A stretch of DNA of 64,000 nt. Origin: Acidovorax sp. NCPPB 3576. Its GTDB lineage: Bacteria; Pseudomonadota; Gammaproteobacteria; Burkholderiales; Burkholderiaceae_C. The translations under genes were made by a program, and so were the position numbers. Within the stretch, counting starts at the first letter, position 1; every line of letters begins with the position of its first letter. Shown here piece by piece: positions 48,181 to 56,102 of the stretch. Below the pieces are notes generated by a model. That model ran no database searches. It was not told the DNA's origin and saw nothing but the letters and a program-made list of their open reading frames with translations. Location: assembly GCF_028473605.1 (NCBI RefSeq), contig NZ_CP097267.1:3836501-3900500 (forward strand). The letters run 5' to 3'.

Positions 48181-49317
48181 ATGACATCGACATTCAGCCT
48201 CACCAAGCTGCGCAACGCCATGGGTTCGGCAGGCGCTGCCGCCACTCCAGCGCCTGACGCGGCCCCCCGCGCGCCCAGCAGCAAAAGCAAGTCCTCGACC
48301 GGATTCGGCGGGCTCCAAGGACGTGAGAACCTGGCGCAAAGCGGCGGCATGGCCCCGCGCGGGCGGTCGCCGATGACACAGGCGTTCTCCAGCGCCGCGC
48401 AGCACGCCCGCGGGGCGGTGAATCAGTTCTCGCAGGGCATGCGGCAGGAAGTGCAGCAACACAAGCAAGGTTTTTCGGCATTCCGTGCCGAATCGCATGC
48501 GGCGTCCCGCCCCAATTTTGGCTACGACGGCGTGGCCCAGAACCACCGCCGTGCACAAGCCGGCCACCAGCAGAACGCCCAGAGGGCGTATTCCCAAGCC
48601 GCAGGCCATGCGCGTGCGTTTTTCGGGGAAACGGCGCACGGTGTTTCGCAGGGCGCTCGCCAGGCGGCCTACTCGCTTTCATCGACGATGCAGCGGTTCG
48701 ACCCGCGCCGGCTGGCCGACAAGGCCGCACGCTATGGCAATGCAGCCCTCCATCAGGCGACCAATGTGGCAATGGTGGGCCTGGGTGGCGCGCTGCTCGC
48801 AGGCGCCGCCGTAGCCGAGGGGGTGAATGCCGCACGGTACAAGGTGGGACAGGTCGCGCACTCCGCGGCCCAGAAGGTGGACCACGCGATGTATCGGGCA
48901 GAGCATGCGGTTCAGTCGGCGGTGTACCGCGTGGACCACGCCGTGCAATCTGCCGCACACCGTGTGGACCATGCCATGCACCGGGTGGACCATGCGATCC
49001 AATCGGCGGTGAACCGTGCGGAATACGCCGTCCACTCCGGCATCAACCGCGTGGACAACGCGCTGCACCGGGCCGATTACGCAATCCATAACGCAGGGCA
49101 CCGCATCGACCAAGCACTGCAATCGGCCGCCCATCGGGTCGACTATGCGGCGCAGACCGCCTTGCACCATGCCACCTATCCGATCCGGGCAGCGGCGCAC
49201 ACCTATGAGTCGCTCTCGCATGCCGCATCGGTGTTCAAACAGGACATGGCGCGGTTCGACCCTTACCGCATGTCGCACCAATACCAGCAGTACCAGGCGC
49301 GCCCTCAGTGGTATTGA
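48181..49317 (+). CDS. Candidate type III effector with 7/11-residue amphipathic repeats (paralogue A)
   Basis: 378 aa from ATG 48181 (GGAACGGG upstream); a TTG at 48169 is less likely. The N-terminus is Ser/Thr-rich with no signal peptide (MTSTFSLTKLRNAMGS). Residues 60-190 are shared with the second paralogue: TQAFSSAAQHARGA, YSQAAGHARAFFG and RFDPRRLADKAARYG. A hydrophobic glycine/alanine segment (about 195-212, VGLGGALLAGAAVAEG) follows, then ten repeats of 7 or 11 residues (232-340) of the form R-V-D-H-A-hydrophobic. These should form one long amphipathic helix, as in lipid-binding proteins. The PIP promoter suggests delivery into the host; membrane binding is inferred. Confidence 0.75.
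   Translation: MTSTFSLTKLRNAMGSAGAAATPAPDAAPRAPSSKSKSSTGFGGLQGRENLAQSGGMAPRGRSPMTQAFSSAAQHARGAVNQFSQGMRQEVQQHKQGFSAFRAESHAASRPNFGYDGVAQNHRRAQAGHQQNAQRAYSQAAGHARAFFGETAHGVSQGARQAAYSLSSTMQRFDPRRLADKAARYGNAALHQATNVAMVGLGGALLAGAAVAEGVNAARYKVGQVAHSAAQKVDHAMYRAEHAVQSAVYRVDHAVQSAAHRVDHAMHRVDHAIQSAVNRAEYAVHSGINRVDNALHRADYAIHNAGHRIDQALQSAAHRVDYAAQTALHHATYPIRAAAHTYESLSHAASVFKQDMARFDPYRMSHQYQQYQARPQWY
48874..49200 (+). repeat. Coding repeat: 7- and 11-codon units
   Basis: Ten units begin with Arg/Lys-[VAI]-[DE]-x-Ala, for example RVDHAVQSAAH, RAEYAVHSGIN and the short RVDHAMH. The units are 7, 11, 11, 7, 11, 11, 7, 11, 11 and 11 residues long. Both lengths keep helical phase, so selection on the helix rather than on DNA is likely. 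Confidence 0.8.
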
Positions 49318-49386
49318 TCGCCACCGATGGCGCCCAACGTCCCCGCTGAACGCTGCATTGCCCTTTCTCATTCCTTAAAACCCGCC

Positions 49387-49779
49387 ATGACTACCGAAAC
49401 CATCGCCGAAACCCCCGTGAATTCCGACGTGTTGCCCGCCGACAGCGCTGGCAGCGATGCGCCGCTCCCGTTCGATGAACGCGCCCTGCTGGCGCACTAC
49501 GTGCTGCGTGATTTCGAGCAAGCCGTGGCGAACGTGGAGCAGCAACTGCGCGAGGCCGAGCCAGCGCCCGATGCCCAGGCGGATTCGCCTCCCACGGAAG
49601 AGGAGCTGAATGCCCTGGCCGACGAGCGCATGGCCCTGGCCCGCGACATCGTGACCGGCGCGTGGCTCAACCGGAACAATCCGCAGTGGGACCCGACCCA
49701 GCCGGAAACCCATCGGCCCGACCCGAACGATCCGCTGCTGGCGATTCTGCAATCGGTGCTCGAACCCGCCGCGAACTAA
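49387..49779 (+). CDS. Small acidic protein, possible type III chaperone
   Basis: 130 aa from ATG 49387, 69 bases after the first repeat effector with no promoter of its own visible. It has about 25 acidic and 7 basic residues, no Lys and no Cys. The middle is helical (DERALLAHYVLRDFEQAVANV and EEELNALADERMALARDIV) between disordered Pro/Asp-rich ends. Size, acidity and location beside effectors fit a type III secretion chaperone, but no family signature is recognised. An immunity-like or regulatory role is also possible. Confidence 0.6.
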   Translation: MTTETIAETPVNSDVLPADSAGSDAPLPFDERALLAHYVLRDFEQAVANVEQQLREAEPAPDAQADSPPTEEELNALADERMALARDIVTGAWLNRNNPQWDPTQPETHRPDPNDPLLAILQSVLEPAAN

Positions 49780-49876
49780 ACGCGCGATGGGGCCGGCAAG
49801 CCGTCATCCGGCGTGGGAAAGAGATCTCGCACCCTGACGCCCGCTGCAGCGCGGCCTCCCAGCCCGCGCTTCATGC

Positions 49877-49937
49877 TTCGTTCCAAGACCCATTCATTCG
49901 GACATTGCTGACACCTGCACAGCCCCGAATGCACCAT
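49877..49937 (+). promoter_or_regulatory. PIP box and -10 of the second repeat effector
   Basis: TTCGT (49877-49881), 15 bases, TTCGG (49897-49901), 30 bases, CACCAT (49932-49937). Same spacing and same -10 hexamer as the promoter at 48052, as expected if promoter and gene were duplicated together. Confidence 0.85.
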
Positions 49938-50011
49938 CTCAACCAGTCATCCACGAAATGCAATGGGGCCGTCGTGGCGGGCCATTTCATGACACCCCCT
50001 TGGAGCGGAAA

Positions 50012-50917
50012 ATGAAGACATCGCTAACCCCCAGCAACAAACTGCAGCGCACACCGGATTCAGCGGCACCAGCACCCGCCGCACGCCCCGGCCCCAGCGT
50101 CGCCAGCCGGGTAAGCACTGCGTTCGCTGGATTCAGCGGACTCCGAGCGCGTGGCAGCACGGGGCAGGACGGGGGCATGCCGCCCCGCTCGTCGATTTCC
50201 CTGCGCAGTCAGCCTTCCGCAACGCAAGCGTTTTCCAGCGCAGGCCACCACGCCCAGAAAGCCTTCCAAGATTTGTCGAGCGGCCTGCGGCATGAGGCCA
50301 AACAGCAAACGAACGACTTCAAGGCCTTTGTTTCCGAAACCAAATCCAACTACGGCACGGCGGAAATACAGCGCATGAAGCAGGCATACCATCAAAAGGT
50401 CGCCCAAAGCGCCTATTCCAGTGCAGCCAGCCATGCGCGATCATTTTTCGGTGCTGCGGCGCAAGGCATTACACAAAGCGTGCGGCAGGCCGCCAGTGCC
50501 GTTACGTCGATGGTGGTCAACTTCGATCCGCATCAGTTGGCTCAAAAGTCCGCGCGCTACGGGGATACAGCCCTCGCCAAAGCCAGCCAGCTGGCCCAAT
50601 CGGCACTGCAGTTGGTCGAAGCGACCGCGCAGTCTGCCGTCAATGGCACCAAAAAAGCGTTTCACTCCGCCACCCACGGCAACAGCAACGGCTCCGTGAT
50701 GGATCGGGTGGAGGACGCCCTCGGTTCTGCAGCGCAGCGGATGGGCAATGCACTGCAATCCGCCATGCAACGCGCGGAAAAAGCGGTTGATTCCGCGCTG
50801 CGGCCTCCTCCAACGACCGCGGAACGGGTGGAGCAAACCCTCGACAACGCAGTACAACAACTCGGCAATGCGGCGAAATCCGCGGCACAGCGCATCGACA
50901 AATTGATGGGCCGCTGA
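50012..50917 (+). CDS. Candidate type III effector with 11-residue repeats (paralogue B)
   Basis: 301 aa from ATG 50012 (GGAGCGGAAA upstream). The N-terminus MKTSLTPSNKLQRTP is Ser/Thr/Lys-rich. It shares with paralogue A the blocks GFSGLRARG, ATQAFSSAGHHAQKAF, YSSAASHARSFFGAAAQG and NFDPHQLAQKSARYG. The C-terminus has five or six 11-residue units (RVEDALGSAAQ, RMGNALQSAMQ, RAEKAVDSALR, RVEQTLDNAVQ, QLGNAAKSAAQ), broken by a Pro-rich hinge. It lacks the Gly/Ala hydrophobic segment of paralogue A. HrpX control and export are inferred from promoter and N-terminus. Confidence 0.75.
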   Translation: MKTSLTPSNKLQRTPDSAAPAPAARPGPSVASRVSTAFAGFSGLRARGSTGQDGGMPPRSSISLRSQPSATQAFSSAGHHAQKAFQDLSSGLRHEAKQQTNDFKAFVSETKSNYGTAEIQRMKQAYHQKVAQSAYSSAASHARSFFGAAAQGITQSVRQAASAVTSMVVNFDPHQLAQKSARYGDTALAKASQLAQSALQLVEATAQSAVNGTKKAFHSATHGNSNGSVMDRVEDALGSAAQRMGNALQSAMQRAEKAVDSALRPPPTTAERVEQTLDNAVQQLGNAAKSAAQRIDKLMGR

Positions 50918-50991
50918 CCGCGAACGGCACGGTGTGCGCTCCGGGCGCGCTCCGGGTTTTCGTGCGTCGAGCGTCTGGGGCTGAACGGGTC

Positions 50992-52050
50992 TCAGCGCAC
51001 AGCGTGCGGTTGCAGCTTTCGCGTGGAGCCCGCCGAATCATCCACCTCCCGCAAGAGCCGCATGCCCACCAGCGTGTAGCGCGTGTCCGGGCTGTTCCAG
51101 TTGCGGTACGAGCAGCGTGCATACAGCGGCCAGGTGTGCCACGAGCCGCCGCGGCGCACGCGCACGCTGCCTTGCGCGGGGCCTTGGGGATCGTCGCGCG
51201 CCGACTCGGCATAGGCGGTGTCGCCATGCCAGTCGGACACCCATTCCCACGCGTTGCCCACCATGTCGTGCAGGCCGAAGGCGTTGGCGGGGTAGCTGGC
51301 CACGGGCGCGGTGAAGGCGTGGCCGTCGTGGCCTTTCAGCGCCTGGGCCTGCCAGCGGGGCCAATAGGGCGCGGCGTCCTGGTCGAACGTATTGGCGTGC
51401 CGCACCAGGCTTTCGGGATCGTCGCCGTGCGGGTAGCGGGTGCGCGTTCCGGCGCGGCAGGCGTATTCCCACTCGGCCTCGGTCGGCAGGCGGTAGCGGT
51501 GGCCTTCGGTGCTGCTGAGCCATGCGGCCAGGGCGTGCGCGTCGTGCCAGGTGATGTTGACCACGGGGTGGTCTTCGCCCTGCGCAAAGCCGGGGTTGCG
51601 CCAGGAGTAGCGCCGATCGCGCCCCTCGAATGCGTCGCCGCGCTCGGTGGTGGCGGGGTCGTAATCGGGGTTGTAGCCATAGCCGCCGGTGCCATCGGCT
51701 TCGGACTCGGGGCGATAGCCCGATGCCTCGATGAAGCGGCGGAACTGCCCCACGGTGACCTCGGTCTGGCCCAGGTAGAAAGCCCGGCGGATGCGCACGG
51801 TGTGCACGGGCGCCTCGTCCGCCAGCAAGCTGAAACGTTTGCGTTCCATGAGCGGGTAGGACGCGGCCAGTGCGTCGGGGGATTCGTCGCTGCCCATCCG
51901 GAAGCGGCCAGCCGGGATGCGCACGAAGGGCATGCCGAGCGAATTGGTCCAGACCTTGGCAGCGGGCGGCTGCGCGTTCGCGCAGGGCGAGCCCATCAGA
52001 CCCAGCGCCGCTGGCATCCAGGACAGAACACAGAGCAAGGAGGGGCGCAT
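50992..52050 (-). CDS. Exported SUMF1/formylglycine-enzyme-like protein
   Basis: 352 aa with a signal peptide ending ANAQ. The SUMF1 fold is clear: FVRIPAGRFRMGSDE, FYLGQTEVTVGQFRRFIEASG, YRLPTEAEWEYACRAGT, GLHDMVGNAWEWVSDW and RGGSWHTWPLYARCSYRNW. Formylglycine-generating enzymes use two Cys near the RGGS motif. Only one of them (ARCSYR) is visible here, so catalysis of that reaction is doubtful and a binding role is likely. No sulfatase gene is in the window. Convergent with paralogue B. Confidence 0.85.
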   Translation of the reverse strand: MRPSLLCVLSWMPAALGLMGSPCANAQPPAAKVWTNSLGMPFVRIPAGRFRMGSDESPDALAASYPLMERKRFSLLADEAPVHTVRIRRAFYLGQTEVTVGQFRRFIEASGYRPESEADGTGGYGYNPDYDPATTERGDAFEGRDRRYSWRNPGFAQGEDHPVVNITWHDAHALAAWLSSTEGHRYRLPTEAEWEYACRAGTRTRYPHGDDPESLVRHANTFDQDAAPYWPRWQAQALKGHDGHAFTAPVASYPANAFGLHDMVGNAWEWVSDWHGDTAYAESARDDPQGPAQGSVRVRRGGSWHTWPLYARCSYRNWNSPDTRYTLVGMRLLREVDDSAGSTRKLQPHAVR

Positions 52051-52142
52051 GGCGTTTCCCTGAAGGGCCCGGAGGCCGGAGACGGCCAGTGTATGCGGGT
52101 GCCCGCGGTGCGCCGAGGATTTCAGTGAAATCGGTCTTCACC

Positions 52143-52182
52143 GCATATATCACTAGGGCACATAGCTATCAATATAGGAGCA
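52143..52182 (-). repeat. Dispersed intergenic element (copy F)
   Basis: Minus strand: TGCTCCTATATTGATAGC, then GCCCTAGTG and ATATATGCGG. Lies between the SUMF1 gene start and the ABC exporter stop. The rest of 52051-52230 holds no gene. Confidence 0.65.
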
Positions 52183-52230
52183 TCTCCTTGCATGCGCCTC
52201 GCCACGCGGCACGGGCGGCCCAGCGGGCGC

Positions 52231-54000
52231 TCAGGCCGGCTCGAAGTCCTCGCGGGCTTCTTCCTGGGTGGACGAAAGTGGCGCCGCCGCCGAGCCGAGC
52301 GGCCGATGCTGCGGCGATGCCGCCGGCCCACCCTGCCCTGCCGGGGCGGTCGGCACGCGGTCCTGCGCCACGCGGCCGGCCCGCATGGTGACCACGCGGT
52401 CGGCCAGGTGAAAGTAACGGTCGTCGTGGGAGATGACGACCAGCAGGTGTCCCTTGGCGCGCAGCTCGGGCAGCAGCTCGGTATAGAACAGGTGGCGGAA
52501 GGTCGGGTCCTGGTCGGCGGCCCACTCGTCGAACACCAGTACCGGGCGCCCTTCCAGGTAGGCATGCACCAGCGCCAGCCGCTTGCGCTGGCCGGTGGAG
52601 AGGTCGGTGGTGGTGAACACGCCGTCCTTCACCGACACCTTGTGGGCGATCTCCAGGCGCTCCAGGTATTTTTGGGCTTGTTCCGTGGACCCCACCGATT
52701 CGCCGCCCAGCAGGTCTTCGAACAGGTAGAAGTCCGAGAACACGGTGGTGAACAGCTGGCGGTAGTCGTCGCGCGTCTCGGGCACGACGGGCTCGCCGTC
52801 CAGCACGATGGTGCCGCTTTGCGGTGCGTACAGCCCCAGCAGCAGCTTGATGAGGGTGGTCTTGCCGGAGCCGTTGTCGCCCACCACGAAGACGAGTTCG
52901 CCCTTGCGCAGGCGCAGGTCGATGGGACCGAGCACGAAGGGCTCGCCGCCCTCGGGCGCATCGAAGGCGTAGCGCACGTCGCGCAGTTCGATGGCATCGT
53001 CCAGGCGGGCCTCGCGCTGCTGCGCGTGCAGCGGCAGGTGCGGCTCGGGGCTGGCGAAGCGGGCCGACAGGTCCGCGATGCGCTGGAAGGCCACCTTGGC
53101 CCGGCCCACGCCGGGCAGCGCCGAGGCGATCTGGTCCATGGGGCCTTTCAAGAACAGCAGCACCAGCACGAACCCGCTGAGCACGGCCGGCTCGGGCGCG
53201 CGCAGGGCGGCCCAGCCGAGTATGAGCGCGATCAGCAGGAAGAACAGCGCCGAGCCGAAGGCCGTGGCGATCACGTAGGTGTTGATGGCGCGCCCGTTGA
53301 CGGTGCGAATGCTGTCCACCACGCGCTCGATCTGACCGCTGAACATGCGGGCGCGGCGCGCGCGGTGCATGCGCAGCTCCTTGGCGCCTTCGCTGATGCC
53401 GCGGTAGGCCTTGTGCAGTTGCTCTTCGTATTCGCGTGCCTTCCAGAAGCCCGCCACGCCGCGCGACTGCGCCACCACCTGGATGGTGGCGCCGATGGCC
53501 AGCGCCACGATGAGCACGCCGAACAGCGGCAGCGACAGCACGGCCAGGTAGATCAGGCACCCCAGCGCGATGGCCACCGCGATGAGGGTGGCCGAGAGCG
53601 CGAACACCACGTCGCTGATCATGTCCACGTCCTGCGACAGCACAGGCATGAGGCGGTGTGTGCGGTAGCGCTCCAGCGCATCGATGGGCGCCGCGAGGAT
53701 TTTCTGGGCCAACCCCTTGCGCACCTGCGCCACCAGGCGCTGGCCCACGAAGTTGCTGGACATGTCCGACACGACCCGGCCAGCCAGGGCGCCCAGGCAC
53801 AGGCAGATGAAGACCATGAGCAGCCCGCCGGCCAGCCCGCCCGGCGTGTTGAGCACCCGGTTGATGGTGGCCAGCAGCGCGACGGTGGCCGCGCCGGCCC
53901 CGATGCCGGTGATGGCGGACAAGGCGATCCACGGAAGGAAAGGCTTTAGCAGGCGCCTGATTTCGGCGGCGTTGCCGCTGGGGCCATTGGGAGATGTCAT
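52231..54000 (-). CDS. Cyclic-peptide/siderophore ABC exporter (PvdE/SyrD type)
   Basis: 589 aa from ATG 54000. Six membrane helices in the first 330 residues, then an ATPase with Walker A GDNGSGKTTLIK (about 375), signature LSTGQRKRLALVHAYL and Walker B VLVFDEWAADQD. The TGQ signature and DEWAADQDP are typical of exporters of non-ribosomal peptides such as PvdE. It should move the siderophore or its precursor across the inner membrane. Divergent from the FhuF gene. Confidence 0.92.
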   Translation of the reverse strand: MTSPNGPSGNAAEIRRLLKPFLPWIALSAITGIGAGAATVALLATINRVLNTPGGLAGGLLMVFICLCLGALAGRVVSDMSSNFVGQRLVAQVRKGLAQKILAAPIDALERYRTHRLMPVLSQDVDMISDVVFALSATLIAVAIALGCLIYLAVLSLPLFGVLIVALAIGATIQVVAQSRGVAGFWKAREYEEQLHKAYRGISEGAKELRMHRARRARMFSGQIERVVDSIRTVNGRAINTYVIATAFGSALFFLLIALILGWAALRAPEPAVLSGFVLVLLFLKGPMDQIASALPGVGRAKVAFQRIADLSARFASPEPHLPLHAQQREARLDDAIELRDVRYAFDAPEGGEPFVLGPIDLRLRKGELVFVVGDNGSGKTTLIKLLLGLYAPQSGTIVLDGEPVVPETRDDYRQLFTTVFSDFYLFEDLLGGESVGSTEQAQKYLERLEIAHKVSVKDGVFTTTDLSTGQRKRLALVHAYLEGRPVLVFDEWAADQDPTFRHLFYTELLPELRAKGHLLVVISHDDRYFHLADRVVTMRAGRVAQDRVPTAPAGQGGPAASPQHRPLGSAAAPLSSTQEEAREDFEPA

Positions 54001-54247
54001 GCGAAGGATCTTTCCGCCCCGGTGGCGTGCAACGCCCCGCGGCCCGGCAGGAGTGGAATGGACGACCACAGGCGCCCGGCCCGCGCGCAGCGCGGCCTTG
54101 GACGGCCTGCGGCGGCGCTTGCGCGCCACCCACCCCCGAGACGATGGCGCGCCGCAAATGTTCATGACGACGTTCACGCGACGGGCAGAAAGCCCAGCGG
54201 CAAGGCCTTGGCCGTGAACATCGGCGGGTCTGGAACGTCTCGTTTCC

Positions 54248-55015
54248 ATGCCCCCCGTGATGCCGCTGCTGCAACCCCTGTTCCCCGGCGCGCTGGCGCC
54301 CCATGGCGACGGCCTGCAGTGCGCGCCGGCGCCACCGCACGGTGCCGTGAATCTCTCCACGCTGCTCGATGCGCCCGGCGGCCTGGCCGATGTGCTGCAA
54401 CGCCAGGCACGGCACCGGGGCGCGGGCCTGCACGACCTGCGGGCCGTGGCCTCGGTATGGACGCTGGATTACCTGGACCGGCTGCTGCCCCCGGTGGTGG
54501 CCGCGGCCAGTGTGCTGCAGCACGCCTTGCCCGTGGGGGCGCGAAACATCTGGCTGCAGTTGGACCCCAACGGCACAGTGCAGGGTTTTCACATCGTCGC
54601 CCTGGGCATGTCGATGCACGGCACCCGCACGGAAGAGCGCTATGCCGCGCTGCTCTGGCAGCACCTGCAGCCGCTTTTTCTACGGCTGGCCGAACAGACG
54701 CGGGTGGCGCCCAAGATCCTCTGGGGCAACACGGCGCGGCGCCTGGACCACATCCTGGCGCAGGCGGTGGCCCGCGTGGCCCCCGGCACCCCGGTGGCGG
54801 TCGACCGCGACTTTTTACTGCACCGCGCGCAGTGGCCTGGCGGCGGCAACCCGATGCACGGCCCGCAACGCGAGGTGTCGCGCGGGGCAGGCGCCGCCCC
54901 TTTGACGCTGCACCGGCAATGCTGCCTGTACTACCTGCTGCCCGGCGAAAGCCACTGCGGCGCGTGCCCGCTGGCGCCCCAGCACCGGCGAACGGCCGAA
55001 GCGCCGAGCGTGTGA
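54248..55015 (+). CDS. fhuF: Siderophore-iron reductase, FhuF type
   Basis: 255 aa. The C-terminus has the [2Fe-2S] ligand pattern CC-x10-C-x2-C (QCCLYYL, then HCGACPL at about 224-238), diagnostic of FhuF. The N-terminal part has LRAVASVWTLDYLDRLLPP and ILWGNTARRLDHIL. It reduces ferric siderophore in the cytoplasm to release iron. Part of the siderophore locus and divergent from the exporter. Confidence 0.9.
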   Translation: MPPVMPLLQPLFPGALAPHGDGLQCAPAPPHGAVNLSTLLDAPGGLADVLQRQARHRGAGLHDLRAVASVWTLDYLDRLLPPVVAAASVLQHALPVGARNIWLQLDPNGTVQGFHIVALGMSMHGTRTEERYAALLWQHLQPLFLRLAEQTRVAPKILWGNTARRLDHILAQAVARVAPGTPVAVDRDFLLHRAQWPGGGNPMHGPQREVSRGAGAAPLTLHRQCCLYYLLPGESHCGACPLAPQHRRTAEAPSV

Positions 55016-55232
55016 GTGCCTGAGAGGGCCACCGTCTTCCGCCGATGCGATCCCTCGGATGAAGCGGTGGCGACGGGTCGGTGAACAGATGGGCGGGTCG
55101 TTCGTCTTCCCCACATGGGGCCCAAGAACGGCCATGAGAACGGCCACGACCATGGCCGCGCTGCGCCCGGGCAGCGGCCATGTTGGCGCCTCCGATCGGT
55201 TCATCCACCCTTGACTGGACTTTACTTCGCTC

Positions 55233-56102
55233 ATGCCCAAGGCAAAACTCGCATACATCCTCTCCCTGCGGAACGCGGCGGCCGACCAGGCGGGCCGGCA
55301 CGTGGCCTACAAAGGAGAGCAGCGCTACATGAAGTCTCCGCTGGAATCCCTGGCCGAGGCACTGGACCAGACGCCGCTGGGCGATGCCTATTCCCTGGAA
55401 GGCATCGTGTTCGACGACGATCCGCAGTCTCCGCGGGACCAGGCCGCATTGCAGGACTACGGCTTTTCGTGCGACCCCGCGCGGCCCTGGATTTTTCCGC
55501 ACGGGCTGCGCGCGCAGGGCAAGCCGCTCAAGGACCTGATGCATTCCGTGCCTTCCACCTACCGCCAGCTGCCGCGCGATTCGGCGCAGCGGGTGCCGGC
55601 CAAGCAGGATTTCGAGCGCCGGCTGCGCGAGCGGCTGGACGCGCTGCAGGCCGACATCGTGGTGCTCGACGGCCTGCTGGTGATCCTGGACGACTTGGCG
55701 CGGCCGGGCAATCCGTACTGGCATCGCATCGCCAACATCCACCCGGGCATCACGCGGCCCGGGTCGCCCTACCAGCGCCGCGGCGCCTACGCCACGCTGG
55801 ATGCGCTGCACGGCGCGCGGGGCGAGAAGGTCATCGACTGGGCCACGCGCGCCACCGTCGCCGTGCCGCCCGTATCGATGACGGGCGCCTCCTTTCACTA
55901 CGTGGACCAGGGCATCGATTCGGGCGAGGTGATCTTCGACGTGCTGGCCACGCCCATCGCGCCGGACGACACCATTTTGGAAATGCGCTGGAACAACTTC
56001 CAGCAAAGCCTGTTTCCCGCGTTGCACCAGGGACTGGCATTGCTGGCGGAAAAAACCCCTCTCATCACACAGGAGCCGACATCCCATGCCTGCCATTCAT
56101 GA
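55233..56102 (+). CDS. N5-hydroxyornithine formyltransferase
   Basis: 289 aa. Formyl-transferase core: RIANIHPGITRPGSPYQRRG with the catalytic Asn-His and TGASFHYVDQGIDSGEVIF. The N-terminus is diverged from methionyl-tRNA formyltransferase. Together with the overlapping monooxygenase it should make N5-formyl-N5-hydroxyornithine, a hydroxamate iron ligand. Overlaps the next gene by 17 bases, so coupled. Confidence 0.9.
   Translation: MPKAKLAYILSLRNAAADQAGRHVAYKGEQRYMKSPLESLAEALDQTPLGDAYSLEGIVFDDDPQSPRDQAALQDYGFSCDPARPWIFPHGLRAQGKPLKDLMHSVPSTYRQLPRDSAQRVPAKQDFERRLRERLDALQADIVVLDGLLVILDDLARPGNPYWHRIANIHPGITRPGSPYQRRGAYATLDALHGARGEKVIDWATRATVAVPPVSMTGASFHYVDQGIDSGEVIFDVLATPIAPDDTILEMRWNNFQQSLFPALHQGLALLAEKTPLITQEPTSHACHS

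Noticed and set aside
48874..49200. Repeat block as a possible CRISPR or DNA tandem repeat
   Set aside because: Units are coding, of 21 and 33 bases, diverged at the DNA level and conserved as protein. There are no spacers and no cas genes.
54001..54247. Fur box between the ABC exporter and fhuF
   Set aside because: I looked for an AT-rich inverted repeat like the one at 57502 and found none in this gap or in 55016-55232.
52169..54664. Long minus-strand frame spanning the ABC exporter and the FhuF gene
   Set aside because: Wrong frame for the exporter; it lacks Walker motifs, whereas the chosen frame has all of them.
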